Shown here piece after piece: positions 12,007 to 24,131 of a DNA stretch of 64,000 nucleotides (the first letter of the stretch is position 1; every line of letters begins with the position of its first letter). The notes beneath the pieces were generated by a model. The model did not search any database, was not told the DNA's origin, and saw only the letters and a program-made list of their open reading frames with translations. The position numbers and the translations under genes are program-made. The stretch comes from Laguncularia racemosa (taxonomy: Eukaryota > Streptophyta > Magnoliopsida > Myrtales > Combretaceae): assembly GCA_037954665.1 (NCBI GenBank), contig JBBMOL010000018.1, forward strand, positions 2,852,001-2,916,000, read 5' to 3'.

Positions 12007-13939
12007 TATAATGCCCCAAAACGCGGGCAACGCTATTGCTTGTCACGTGTCCTTATCACACAAGGATATGTGAAGACTTTGGACCTCCTATAATACCACT
12101 TAATCTTATAATTTCTATATCCAAAATCTAATATACTCAATATACCCAACATCATATAAATACAATCTAATTTCATCCTTCAAGCCTTGAAACTAATTTA
12201 ACATGAAATCTATAATCGACATCTAATGAAGCAGAATAATTATAAAACACTATTCTATTTTCTTACAAGATCTTAATGTTCATTACATATATGCAACTCA
12301 ACTTCTCCTAAAGTCTATTCACCATAATAATAATGAAAATCATCATCTTCCTCCCTATCTAGTTCATTCACTCCAAGTTACCTTCTTGATAATCAACTTC
12401 CTCTACACTTGCATCTAAAAAAAATATATGCTCGAGGGGTGAATTAATACCTAATACGTATAACACAAGCACACATGCATGAGCATATAGGAACTTAATT
12501 CACATACATTATGTAGAACTTAAATAGTATGTAGCAATTTCATAATATACTTTAAGCCCACATACAACACTAGCACACTCATGAGCCCCTTAACGCACTT
12601 TCAAACATTTGGAACATGAACTAGTGATGAGAACTACCACTTTGGATCCCATACCCATGATCCCTTAAACCTTAAACATGGCGATAGGAGTTGCCACTAT
12701 GAGCCCCATACTCATGAACCTTAAACCATAAACTAATGATGGGAACTATCACTACAGGCCCCATACCCATGAACACTTAAACCTTAAACTCAAGGATCAC
12801 TAAAGCACTCCCTAGGGATCTGCCACTATGAGCCCCTAGGTCGAGCCAAGCACATATAACAACAATTTAAACACTTAAGCTAATTCGTTCAGCTTAATTA
12901 AATTCAATATGTATGCTAACTTAAACAAGCACAAAACAACAAACAGTTACATGTACCTGGATTCTTATTCTTAAGCAAGTAAGTCTTAGACTTAAGATAA
13001 TCTTTAATTTATCAAACAAACATTGATCTTTGCTTAATACTAATCTAATAACAATATAAATTTCTTGTTTCTCTTAGGCTATTGGATTTTCTAAGGTTTT
13101 ACTAGCTATCTAAGTTACGTGGAAATTTGTTCAATTAAAAAAGAAATCATGAAAACAAAGTTTCTCTAAGTACAAGTTCATGTTTGAGACCGTGTACTTT
13201 AGTATGATTAGATTACATGGTCATGTTATATGGCCGTGTATCTTTTTGTAAGTTTTAGCATTTGGCATGCCTTGTTACATAATCATACTGATGGTCTATA
13301 CCTTTTTGTGCATTTTATTATTTTGGCACACCCTAGTACATAGTTGTGTTGATGGTCGTGTACCGTTAAGCAAGTAAATGGGCATGTACTTGACCATGTT
13401 CCCTATTTTCGTTCACAAACCCTAATTTCTCTCCACCCTGTTTGTTCTAATTCCTAAATCCCTTAATCCTATGCTTAATTGAATCATAAAGCATGTAGGT
13501 TCTAATCAAATTTCATAAGTTATGAGACTTACTTCTCAATTTTCATGAATAGAATCCTTAATCGGTTGATCTTTGTGCTCATCCCATCCCATCCCATCCT
13601 TGATTTGAATTCTAATTGAACAAAGTGATGGAAATTGATCAAATCTTCAATTACACATGCAAAATAACCATTAATTCATTGAACTTCTTACTTGATTTAC
13701 TCGTGTTCGTCCTTGTGGTTCGCTGGGTCACATAGTACTCTAGAGAGCATTTTTCCCTTCCTCTTACTATGTCACTATGCAAAACGATAAAAGAAGACGC
13801 TCTAGGTCAAACTGAAGTATTTATATTCTTCTTGCAAAATGACCTATTTATCCCTCATTTGATATAATTTTCCGTCTCTCTGACCTTGGTTTATGTTTTA
13901 CAATACATGCCAGATAAAATAATTGTACGGTTATTTACA
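12007..13939 (-). repeat. G1 5' LTR (right copy)
   Basis: Partner of 4874-6978. The plus strand starts TATAATGCCCCAAAACGCGG and ends GTTATTTACA. It drives transcription leftward; a TATA-like AGTATTTATA is at about 13816. The distal 90 bases align with the reverse complement of the G2 LTR end at 31690-31777. Confidence 0.85.
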
Positions 13940-13944
13940 AGGAC

Positions 13945-14121
13945 TCCCTCTGTAGCTATAACGGCGTTCGCGATGAAAAGAAAAAGTGCGGTCCAGTGCC
14001 AAAAGGATACGGAATAGTCACGTTTCCACATTTATCAGTGCAGTTGGGCAATGCCCTAGGAGGATTTGCTCCTACAATCCCAGCTCCGCTCCTGTACTAC
14101 GAAATCACACCAGAGCAATAA
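13945..14121 (+). pseudogene. Right half of exon-like stretch split by G1; product not recognised
   Basis: Immediately beyond the G1 TSD the sequence becomes about half G+C, unlike its surroundings. One plus-strand frame is open from the TSD to TAA at 14119-14121, with residues KKKCGPVPKGYGIVTFPHLS, GGFAPTIPAPLLYYE and a final TPEQ. A second frame, continuous with the left half, is open as far as a TAG near 14032. AATAATAAAAG follows the stop, which would suit a 3' end. I do not know the family. It could be a terminal exon of a host gene or a transduced fragment, disrupted by G1. Confidence 0.35.
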
Positions 14122-16325
14122 TAAAAGTAAGATGTATCACAATTTTGAGTGGAATTTGAACACCTAAGCTAGATAGAAGTGAGATTAGGCTAAATATGCC
14201 GATATAGTTGGTGTGATCGATGAACCTCTCTCTCCTTTACATATACATAGCCCTTTTTTTTTATTGCCACCTCCACCCCTCACCATCATTTGCCTCAAAA
14301 AGCCATTGGTGACTGCTAATATATTGGGACTTTTTTTTTGGGCCAAATATATATTAAGATTACTACAACAAACATTTGACAATTCTACAGTTTTGAATAT
14401 GAAGAATGTTGAAAAGATCTAACTTAATTGACAACCTATTCTGGATGGTAAGAGAAAGTAAGAAAGAATTCTAACTTAATTGAAATTGGATGCAGTTATT
14501 AACTTAAACCGAATCGCCGTTCTTCAAGTCTGTAGCCTAAGAGCTAGTCTTGGACCATAACTGATTTTATTGTCGGCTACAGCGCTAAACTAAGAACACG
14601 TCAGCAGATAGAGCATTCATCGAAGGTTGATCCGCCTAAAAACCTACAAAATGGGTTATACCTATTAAATATTGCACAAGATTTAAATTTTCAGCTCACT
14701 TATTTATTTGTTTATATTTTATTATTAGTGGTATTTCATCATTTAATTTTTAATGTGCACTCTTCTATAGTTTAAAATCGAGTTATTGTTTATAGTAGTA
14801 TTTTATCATCTTACTTATATCAAAATTTTTCTTTTTTAATATGCCAATACTATTATTATTTTTTATCATGTTGTTCATATTATATAGAACATGCAACATG
14901 AATGCATGGTCACCCTAATAGAGTTTCAACTGAAAATTTTTCATGGTAAATTTATTGAAGTTAGATTTATAGGTCACTCAAAATGTAAATGATCTAATGG
15001 ACAATCTATCTATATTTTGAGTGGAGTTTACTCATTACTAATGCTTGCTTTGCTCGATAGGTAAATTATAAAATGTACGGTTTAATGTTTTCAATTATAT
15101 TTCACCAGATTTTGACATACTGTACATAAACGCCATCATCACTATTGCTGATGCTACTAGTGCCATCAGAAAGCACTACCATCATCCTTACTTTTATAAT
15201 CGAAACGCTTGGTAGTCTATATATACGCATAATAGATTATAAGGAAAAAAATTTAGTTTCACGTATTTACTGGTTATATAGAAGAAAGAAAATTTTTATA
15301 TTTACTATGTAAGAAGGATGTTGCTCATGAGACCTCATTTGATCGAGAGTAGTTGGCTTTGAAATGGGTTGTGGCAAAATATTTTTTCACATTGCATCAA
15401 ATGCAACGAGTAATCTAAAAATTGCGAGTATTTTGATTTCTTGCATATGCTTAACTATCTTATGGGATTTTAGTTTTCAATAGGAGCTTCTAGTGCCTGT
15501 TCAATTTACATTTTCAATATATGTGTTGATGGCTTCTTCCTAGCCTAAATAAGTTACAAAGCAAATATTTAAAATGGGTTACAAATATAAAACATATTTT
15601 TTTAGAATACCCATTAAATTATGCTAAATATAACTGTAGTGAAATAGGAGGGAGACCCAAATGAAGCAACGTGTAGATATAATTTTGCACAATTATATTA
15701 CAGCATGGCCAAAATAAGAAAAAAAAAGAAAAAGAAAAAGAAAAAGATGGCACATTTATATTCAATTGGTCTAAACTACACCTCCCAAATCCCAATATAG
15801 TACATCCATGTGTAGTGAACATTTGGGAAAATGGAATCTAAAACCATTTGGGTACAAAATGGTCTCTTGATCCCGAATTAAGTAATCAAGAAAGAAGAAG
15901 TGAATTGATTACTTGTTAAATTTTTTTTTTAAATTTGCTTGTTAAAAATAATTCCTTTGACTACTCAATTAAACTATGCATGAAAATAGATATTTATAAA
16001 TAATTATACACTATTATAGAATGGAAAATAAAAGATAGAGAAAAAAGAATCGAACAAGCTATTTATAGAGGTTCTACCATAAGTGTTAGTCCTCTTTTCC
16101 AGCTCTACTGCCAAGGATCTGATCTTCTACATCGATATCATTTCACTAATCCAAAATAAATTTGAGAGATTATAATCATTCTACCAACATCGTAGCTTCA
16201 AAAACACCTTACTCCACAAAAAAAAAATATATATATTAGCTGCAAATTGGTTAGTTTTGTATACTTCATAGCAATCATTATTCAGCACTTCCATATTCAA
16301 TTCATGTATCATAGTCCTATATTTT
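14122..16325. other. AT-rich DNA, probably including copia 3' LTR; no gene seen
   Basis: No protein homology recognised. It contains a T-rich tract (14250-14275), an (AAAAAG)n run near 15720-15745 and poly-T near 15920. The 3' LTR of the minus-strand copia element should lie just left of 16326, but I could not find its outer end or a TSD. Confidence 0.4.
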
Positions 16326-16327
16326 AA

Positions 16328-16370
16328 TTCTCCACCTTTTCGATATCATTAAATAATAAAACTCCCCCTC
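16328..16370 (-). other. Two polypurine tracts of the copia element
   Basis: The minus strand has TTGAGGGGGAGTTTT (plus 16356-16372) and AAAAGGTGGAGAATTAAAAT (plus 16321-16341) about 20 bases apart. Both resemble the GGGGGAG tracts preceding a copia 3' LTR. Duplicated tracts are a described Sirevirus trait. Confidence 0.55.
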
Positions 16371-16599
16371 AATATAATATATCAGATAATCAATAACAAA
16401 TGTATATCAAAATCTTGAAAGAGTAGAAAACATATAAAATATTGCAAATGTGAACACATTCATCAATGAAGCTAAAACGAAGTCCTTGAAATTAAGTACA
16501 TTAAACTAGATGAGAATAAGTTCCTAAATGATTCTATTTCTTCTTAATTGCACTTCTTTTGAATCTTTTGTAAGGTCTGGAGGTTTTGCTCTTTGAATC

Positions 16600-18400
16600 A
16601 TCTTGAGTAGATTGAAAGAGAATGATCTATCATTCATTTGGTTCAGGTTGAGCTCGAGTTCTTTATTCCGTGAGTTCAATAAATTGATCTTAAACTTTGT
16701 TTGTTTTGGGACTCTTTGAAAAACTGAGAATGATTTGCTCTTGGAAATTTAATTTGCTCATTTTCATATTGAGGTGTAGAACAATTAGGTTTTGGTTGAG
16801 AATTGTGCTTAGGAGAAAAAGAAGATTGAGGTTGGAATGCTTTATCTGATCGACTAAAGAACCTATCAAATTTGTTGGACACAATAAGTGATATATTTTC
16901 CAATTTATTCATTAGAGTTGAATTTTGATTTTTCAGAAAGCTTTCCAGTTTTTCATCAATCATCTCCTCAAGTTCCAATTTTAGATTGACCTTGAATGTC
17001 TTGAAATCAAAGCTTATTATGGCTCCATGAGTTTCCTTCTCCATAAGAATGGTATGTTTTGATTCACCCTTTGAGTTAGAGTCAGAATCACCCTTTGCAT
17101 TTTCTCCTTCCTTGATTTAGAATTTTCCTCGTCATTAGCTACAAATTAATGCTCTTCTTTCTCTTGACATATGTAATTAGTTCCTTCCCTTTCCTTCTTT
17201 TCTTATTCTATTCACTTTCATTTTCATTATCCTCCCCCTTTATTTGTGCATTCAATTCATCCATAATTAACCTTCTTCTTTTGTGTTTAGAATGCACATA
17301 ATGAGCATTATCATTAGCATACCACAATTTGCGTCCAACTAAAATGCTCATATGCTTAAACACCATTTCTTCAATTTTCTTAATTGGTTGAGGTACTTTA
17401 GAAACATTTGGTAATCTAATTTTCTTAAACTCAAAAAATTTCATGAGCTCACTTCCATAGGGCATGTTCCTCTTGTTTCTCCATAAATGCATAATCATTT
17501 GAGTAGCAATATCTATTGTTCTTTTCTTTTTCATTGCCAAAATGATTAGAGCATCTTCTTTAGTCATTGTAGTTATACTTCCCTTCTTTGGTAAGATACA
17601 ACTAATCACTACCTTATGTAAGATTCTAACTATAAACTCAAAATTAAGAGTAAACACATCTTTCCTTTTGATACTTCAACTCCATCATTCAATTATGCAC
17701 AAAGTTCATCCTTACTCATCTTCTCTACATCAAGATCATCATTTACATTAGTTAAGCCAAAATAGTCTACAATATCCTTCTTTAAAATTTGAATTTTCTT
17801 TCCAAGTACTTTTTAACTCAACATATCCTTTTGAGACTCATCTAAATTCTCATAGCATTCAATAACTAGTTCTCCAAACACAGTTACTCTTAAATCACAT
17901 AGCTTTTTAATCTAGAAATTCATTCCAAGAAAAACCATTCTTTTTAAGAAATTGAAATCCAAATAAGAGGATTTAGTAACATTTGCCTATATGGAATGCT
18001 CTTTCTTGGAAGGCCATGTTTTTTCACGATGTCCAAGATTCACTTCCATAGAAGGAATCACAAGTTTTTGTTTAGGTTTCACTTTCTTTGTTTGCAAGGT
18101 GGATTCTCCATATTCTTGTACCCAAGGTTCACCTTATGATTCTAATTTTTCAGTTCCTCCATTCTTATGTGAACTAACCTTTTGAGAAAGTTTCTGAGTT
18201 TCATTTTCATCAACCTTTTCATTCCTTTTCTCGACATCCAACTTTTGATTCTTTGCACCTATTTTTTCGATTTAAGGGATTTGGTTTTGACTCATTGTCT
18301 TTTCCAAATTAGTGGGTTCATTGAAAATGTCGATGGTTTTAGAGGAGGTTTTGGTCTTAAATGTTCAATTTTTTATTCTACTTGATCATCTAGGAGCCAT
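16600..18400 (-). pseudogene. Env-like ORF of a Sirevirus-type copia element, decayed
   Basis: A minus-strand ATG at about 18398 opens MAPR and meets a stop at the next codon. The same region continues in shifting frames: a Lys/Glu/Ser/Asn-rich head, then a segment with LGKKIQILKEDI-like spacing at about 17760-17830, then an open block at 17208-17657 with FEFIVRILHKVVISCILPKK, a histidine/tryptophan-containing MIMHLWRNKRNMPYGSELMK and a charged end, and a last block at 16676-17044 with Ser/Gln/Pro-rich residues. The 17208-17657 block matches my memory of the plant env-like or 'putative plant transposon protein' domain found 3' of pol in SIRE-type elements. The function of that protein is unknown even in intact elements, and this copy is broken by stops and frameshifts. 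Confidence 0.55.
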
Positions 18401-18630
18401 GGTGATTTTGGTTAGAGAGAGAAGAAGATGATGATGAAGAATAATGACTGTTGGTATACTCAAGAATGAGAGGAAAGTGTAGGAGAGAGAGAGAGCATGA
18501 CTTTAATGGAAATTTTAAAAGAACTAGCTAGTCTAAACAAAATAAAGATTAGACTCTTTTATTATTAGTTTGAATATTTCTCTAAGTATGTGCATGTACA
18601 ATTATTATTATTATTATTATTATCACATAA
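18401..18630 (-). promoter_or_regulatory. Pol to env-like spacer with possible splice acceptor
   Basis: Between the RNase H stop and the MAPR start lies 230 bp containing an (ATT)n run and, on the minus strand, a strong CT-rich stretch (CTCTCTCTCTCTCC at 18483-18500) followed by ACCAACAG at about 18450. A pyrimidine tract then CAG is the layout of a splice acceptor, and an env-like frame behind pol would need a spliced or separate RNA. This is inference from layout alone. Confidence 0.3.
18601..18623. repeat. Microsatellite (ATT)n
   Basis: About seven perfect ATT units. Confidence 0.9.
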
Positions 18631-19350
18631 CTAAAAAGGATAATAAATACCGATTTCATTTCTAATAAACTCAAATTTTATTTTATCTAATGGTTTAGTG
18701 AAGATGTCCACCAATTTATTTTCACTTGAAACATATTCAATACTTATTTCTCCATTATTTACATGATCCCTTATAAAATGATGTCTAACTTCTATATGCT
18801 TAGATCTAGAATAATACAATAGATTTTTTGTTAAATTAATTGCGCTAGTATTATCTCTTTTTATTGGTATATTCTTAAATACCAAACCATAATCCATCAA
18901 TTGTTGTTTTATTCATAATATCTGTGTACAACAATTTCCAATGGAAAGATATTCAGCTTCAGCAGTAGAAAGAGCAATTGAGTTTTGTTTCTTTGTGAAC
19001 CAAGAAACTAACTTGTCCCCTAGAAATTGACAAGTACTAGATGTAATTTTTCTATCAATTTTGCACCTTGCATAATCTACATTAGAATATCCAATTAAAT
19101 CATAATTTTGATTTTTTGGATACCAAATAGCTAACTTAATAGTATGTGCAATGTATTTAAAAATTCTTTTTACTATTGCTAAATGTGTTTCAATAGGATT
19201 ACTTTGCAAAATGTGCACATAAATAAACACTGAATAATTTGTTAGGACAAGAAGCATTTAAGTACGATAGGGAACCAATTAAACTTCTATAAAGCTTATC
19301 ATTTACTCCTTTACCTTCTAAATCAACATCTAACCTCATTGAAGTTGATA
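18631..19350 (-). pseudogene. Ty1/copia RNase H and end of RT, truncated
   Basis: Two open minus-strand blocks in adjoining frames. The upstream one (18913-19257) holds VKRIFKYIAHTIKLAIWY, the RNase H start GYSNVDYARCKIDRKITSST, LGDKLVSWFTKKQNSIALST and AEAEYLSIGNCCTQI. The downstream one (18631-18900) holds DNTSAINLTKN, SRSKHIEVRHHFIRDHV and a final DIFTKPLD. These are signature copia motifs in the correct order. Before 19257 a further stretch encodes the usual STSMRLDVDLEGKGVND-type residues up to about 19350, where the element is cut off. RNase H degrades the RNA strand after cDNA synthesis. A frameshift after 18913 and upstream breaks make it non-functional. Confidence 0.9.
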
Positions 19351-22240
19351 TTGGAGTTACTGTGACTTTCACATTTCCAATAAGCCCATTAGACCCTAGC
19401 CAACTTTAGTTCTAACTTATTAAATTTCTAATTTTGTGTTCAAGTGTCTAACTAAGGCCTACTAGGAGATTAGGTCTTAAAGGAAAGTGAGTCCAAATAG
19501 TTTGAAATTGGGCCTACTAGACTTAATTAAGTTAATTAATGTTATTAATTAAAAAAATCTATTTGATTAATTACTTAATTACTTAATCCCATTTAAGGTA
19601 ATCCAATTGGACCCATAATGCTCTAGTTCATTTAGGCCAATTTAGGTTTTCTAAGTCCAATTTATCTAGTCTAAGCCCATTAAGTCCCTTTAGGCCGACT
19701 AAATCCCTTTATTATATTCAACTTAAGGTCCATTTTAATTATTCTTTCCCACTATTTCATTTTAGGCCCACTAAACTAGTTATTGATTAATTAAGTTTAT
19801 TGTTGATTGATTAAGTTAATTAACCCAAATAGTTGAGGTAATTGAGTTAATTAACCAACCAAACTACCTAAGTTGATTATTTAGTTACTTTTAGGCTTGA
19901 TAAGTTCAATACGTTATTTAAAGCTTATATCTTGTTCTATTATTTTTAGCCTAGGCCCATATGGGTTATGGGCCCAAGAAAAGGAAATGGGCTTAACCAA
20001 TTTGAGTTAGGTTAAGCTTATTGATGCATGTAATTTATTTGGCCCAAATAAGACCATTATAGTTTATTGCTTAACTCATTTTTTTCATTGTTCATATTAA
20101 TTTATTTAGACCCAAATTATTTAATCCAAGTCTGTGATACCACATGTTCTAAGCTACTAATTAGGACTCTAATTGACATTTTTTTTATTTAGTTTGAACT
20201 TTAAATTAAGGTCACAGATGTTAATCAAAAAGACCCCACGAGGTTAGTTTTTCAAAATAAAGAGTATAGATGCTTTAATTCAATTGTAAGTACTGATTGA
20301 TTTTTATAGTTCATTATTTATTTTGCAAATTCAATTAATGAGTTTTGAGATATACAATGAAATACTAAAAATAAATTATTTAGCCTATGTCCCTAATTTG
20401 GAGTAGAAATATATATCTAAAAGACACAGTAACGCACTAAATGCATAGGGCAACTAAAATATATATACATATACTAACACAAACTACAATAGATAGGTAA
20501 ATATATGTACACCAAAATATTATAATTTTCAAACATTTGGTAGAACAAATTAAGTAACTCTTACTTAGCTTTTCACGTGGCTAGAAATGTGGATAGAAAG
20601 AATTGAGTTGCGCAATATGAGAAATTAAAATTCATACACCTAGTCATTGGAGTAATCGAAGCATTAGGTGTTAAAGGGGCAAATTAACACTCAAATCATC
20701 TAATTAAAAACAAGAAGACACCAAGAGTAGTAAAAGGATTGTGGCAAAGATTTTCAAATGACACGCTCCAGTTTTTCAAAGGAAGGGAACCAGCATGCTT
20801 CAAGGGCAACTAATTTATTTACCTTCTTGTTTTTCCATGACCGAGGAGAAAGAGAATGTTTATATCTTTTCCTTCCCTTTTCATGATGCGAGGAGTACAA
20901 GAAGGTAAGTTCAGTCCTTAATCATATTTCCTTTTCCCTTGCCATGAACTAGAATGTGGAGCTTCTTCTCTTCCATGTCCATTTTCTGTAGTCGAGAGAG
21001 AGAGGTTCTTCATAATTGTTGGTTTTTTTTTTTTTTTTCCCAATGAAGGGAATAATTTCGAATTATTGATACCCAGTCATGGTATGTTACACGGTCATAC
21101 ATGGCGAAGGCTAGAGTTTACACTTGGATTTGCACTCGTTCCATATCACTTGGTAGACAAAAGCTAGCGATAGATGAAATATATTCTCAAAAGATTAAAT
21201 TAATGTTAACAGTAGAAATTAAAAATATTGGAATGTATCTGTGCTTGGACATAGCAGGAAATGAATTACAAGGATACCTAGGTAAAATTTATTATCAAGT
21301 GGTATCTGTGTAATTTATAATGAAACACTCGATACTCAATACATGTAATATTATGCTTACAAAGTGATACTCACTAATTGCTCTGCATAAATTAATTGGA
21401 ATAACAAGTGCCACTGCAGTTCTGGCGTGGATGCACATTAAGTAGTAGGTAGACTTCAAATGTACTATGTTGGAATTTCAGTTGGGCACCAATTAAGAGT
21501 ATACCCTACATAGCATTTGCGGACTAAATGTGCTAAAGACGCATATTGCTATTAGTGAGAATGGGAATGTGGGATCAAACAGATATTTTTTAGCATATGT
21601 AATTGGACCTCTTGGGAGGGTGTATCACGTGTTACTTCTATACTTTACAGTGACTAAAGTTCGGCTAGGAGCTACCAACTAGGAAAGTTTTAAAATAAGG
21701 ACACCGATAAAGTTTAAGCGTGCGGGATGACAATTATCATTCTTCTTCCTTTGTCCATAGGTTAAGTCAACATGGGACCTCATTCCATAGTTTAGTAAAA
21801 AGAGAATTTTTGAAGAAGGATTATGGTGAAGAGTATACTTACATTTTGAGGATCTCTTGAGCACATGAATTAAAGGATTGCTTAATCCAGGCGAATGCCC
21901 TTTTACTTACTTTCTATGTTGCATAGTGGCTAGTAAGATCGGCCACTTGCCTTGTTGGTTAAGTTTATAAACCTTGTATAATCACTTATGTGATCAATAT
22001 AAGAGGATTTTGGAATTTATCTTTAGTGCTATTGTACAATATCGATTTTTGAATGTTTCCTGAGTAATGATTTGCTAATCATACTAGTGTGTAAAGCAAG
22101 GGTAAGAGTTGATCTTTGTTGTGTTATTTGATGCTTGTAGTGATGCTATGTGTCATATATCTGTGATTGTGCTAGTTTAGTATTTGAATCAAGATCCTAT
22201 GGTGTGTTGTATGACTTGGTATTAAGCTTAAGTCTAAATG
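19351..22240. other. Non-coding repeat-like DNA with recurring GGCCCA words
   Basis: 19370-20130 carries more than ten GGCCCA, GCCCAT or AGGCCTACTA words among TTAATTAA-rich spacers, as in diverged plant LTRs, but I cannot place its ends. 21023-21039 is poly-T. The ORF at 21101-21313 resembles nothing known. A missing 5' LTR or gag for G2 was looked for here and not found. Confidence 0.45.
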
Positions 22241-22321
22241 GTGAATGGTCACAAATTATACTTCATGAAATGATTTGATGCTAACTAATGACCTTTGTGT
22301 ACTAGCCTAAAAGTACTTCTA

Positions 22322-24126
22322 GTACACTTCTGCAATGCATAAGTACTGTTTGATACTGGTGCATTTGTATCCTATGTGTCGAAGAATTTTGTATGCTCCT
22401 ATGCATTAAATGTTGAAAACATAAATGACTATTTGGCTATTAGTACTCTCTTAGGAGTAGGAGGAAGAATAAATAGGATATACAGAGGAGTAGGAATAAA
22501 AATACATAGTAGGGTGATGCCATCAAATCTCCTAATAATGGAGATGATAGAATTTAACATTATTCTAGGTGTCAACTGGTTGTTAAAATATCATGCAGCC
22601 ATTGATTGTCACAACATGGTGGTGCAATTTAATATACTAGGGGATGAATATTTTGAATAAAAGTTAGAAGTATAGAGACCAACTAGATTGCCTACTTATA
22701 AGATGTGAGGAAAAAGTATGTTGGCAACTATATCTATTGAAGGTAGTGAAGAAGTTAAGATGGAAGGGGTACCGATAGTAAGGGAGTTTCTTTACATGTT
22801 TTTAGAAGACCTTTCTGGTTTACCCCTAGCCAGGGAGATAGAATTAAACATTGACTTAGTATAGGGTACGGTACCTATATCAAAACGAATCTATAGAATG
22901 GCACCAGTGGAATTGAAAAAACTAAGGAAATAGTTACGAGAGCTATAGGATAAGGGTTTTATAAGACTTGGTATCTCTCCTTAGGGTGCACCAATCCTAC
23001 TTGTAAAGAAGAAATATGGAAGCATGAGACTTTGTATAGAGTATAGAGTATAGAGTTAAACAAGGTCACAATAAATAACAAATATCCTCTTCATAAGATA
23101 GATGACCTGTTTGGCCAATTGCAGGGAGCTCAAGTGTTCTCCAAAGTAGACTTGAGATCAAGCTATCATCAATTAAGAATTAAAGAAGAAGATATCCAAA
23201 AAAACAACATTCAAGATTAAATATAGGCACTACGAGTTTCTGATAATGCCTTTTAGACTAATGAATGCACTAGTTACATTCATGGATTTAATGAGTAGAG
23301 TATTCAAGGATTTTTTGGATAAATTTGCAATCATCTTTATAGATGATATCCTGATATGCTCTAAAGGCAATGAGGAGCATGAAGAGTACCTGAGAATGGT
23401 ATTGGGCAGGTTACAAGACGAAAAGTTGCATACTAAATTCAGTAAATGTGAATTTTGTCCAGAACAAGTAGTCTTCTTGGGTCATGTGGTTAATAGAGTT
23501 GGGAAATTTGTGGACCCAAAAAAGGTAAGAGTAGTGTTAGATTGGCATAAACCAAAGATAGTTACAAAAGTAAGAAGCTTCTTGAGTATAGAAGGCTACT
23601 ACAGGAGATTTGTAGAGGGGTTTTCTAAGATAGTAACTTCTCTCACCAGACTAACAAAGAAGAGTGTGAGATTTGAGTAGGATGAAAGATGTGAAGTCAG
23701 TTGTTAGATGCTTAAAGAGAAACTTATGTCAACATCAGTTTTAACCTTTCCCAAGAGTGGAGAAGAGTTTACAATGCATAGTGATGCCTCAGTTCAAGGG
23801 TTAGAAAGTATGTTAATGCAGGGTGGTCAAGTAATAGCTTATGCATCTTATTAATTGAAACCATATGAAAAGAACAATCCAACTCATGACTTAGAGTTAG
23901 TAGTTGTGGTACTAGCTTTGAAGCTATAGAGGCATTACTTATATAAAGGTATAAAATCCTCACTGACCACCAAAGCTTGAAATAAATATTTACGTAGAAA
24001 GAGTTAAATATGAGATAGTGGAGATGGTTGGAGCTAATCAAGGATTACAACCTAGAGATACAATACCATCCAAGAAAATCCAATGTGGTGATAGATACCC
24101 TTAGTAGAAAGAAATAAGGCAATGTA
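22322..24126 (+). pseudogene. G2 protease, reverse transcriptase and RNase H, decayed
   Basis: Protease: FDTGAFVSYVSKNFV (22349-22394), then the VNWLLKYHAAIDCH segment. RT: the ALFELVDKG-type finger region near 22890-22950, then SYHQLRIKEEDI near 23160, MPFRLMNALVTFMD at 23246, the active site FIDDILICS at about 23335-23360, CEFCPEQVVFLGHVVNRVGK at 23445-23505 and GYYRRFVEGFSKI to 23640. RNase H runs from about 23690 to HPRKSNVVIDTLSRKK near 24070-24115. The block 23246-23680 is open for 144 codons; elsewhere stops replace Gln and Trp. The T-A insertion begins at 24132, just past the last RNase H motif. This would have been the polymerase half of the element and is inactive. Confidence 0.9.
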
Positions 24127-24131
24127 GCCAC

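Larger units (their letters stand above)
4874..13939 (-). mobile_element. G1: complete, decayed Ty3/gypsy chromovirus-type retrotransposon
   Basis: Two related LTRs (4874-6978 and 12007-13939) flank a minus-strand gag-pol in the order gag, zinc knuckle, protease, RT, RNase H, integrase, chromodomain-like tail. A primer-binding site lies inside the 5' LTR (right side) and a purine-rich tract inside the 3' LTR (left side). Flanking 5-bp sequences AGTAC (4869-4873) and AGGAC (13940-13944) match at four of five bases, as an aged TSD would. Many frameshifts and stops make every domain non-functional. It is the same family as G2, whose 3' LTR aligns with both LTRs over the TATA region and the distal end. 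The tail puts it with plant chromoviruses; Tekay-like is my best guess. Confidence 0.85.
16326..19350 (-). mobile_element. 3' half of a Ty1/copia element of the Sirevirus type
   Basis: Read on the minus strand: copia RNase H (19350-18631), an untranslated leader, an env-like frame (about 18400-16600), and two polypurine tracts at 16361-16370 and 16328-16340. An extra frame 3' of pol and repeated polypurine tracts are features of Sireviruses. Homology to the 5' pol ends abruptly at about 19350, so gag, integrase and most of RT are missing. No LTR pair could be assigned. Confidence 0.7.

Noticed and set aside
14575..14640. tRNA-like stretch AGATAGAGCATTCATCGAAGGTTGATCC
   Set aside because: No acceptor stem or complete cloverleaf could be formed around it.
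21101..21313. 70-codon ORF upstream of G2, considered as gag
   Set aside because: No gag motif, no zinc knuckle, and no continuity with the protease at 22322.
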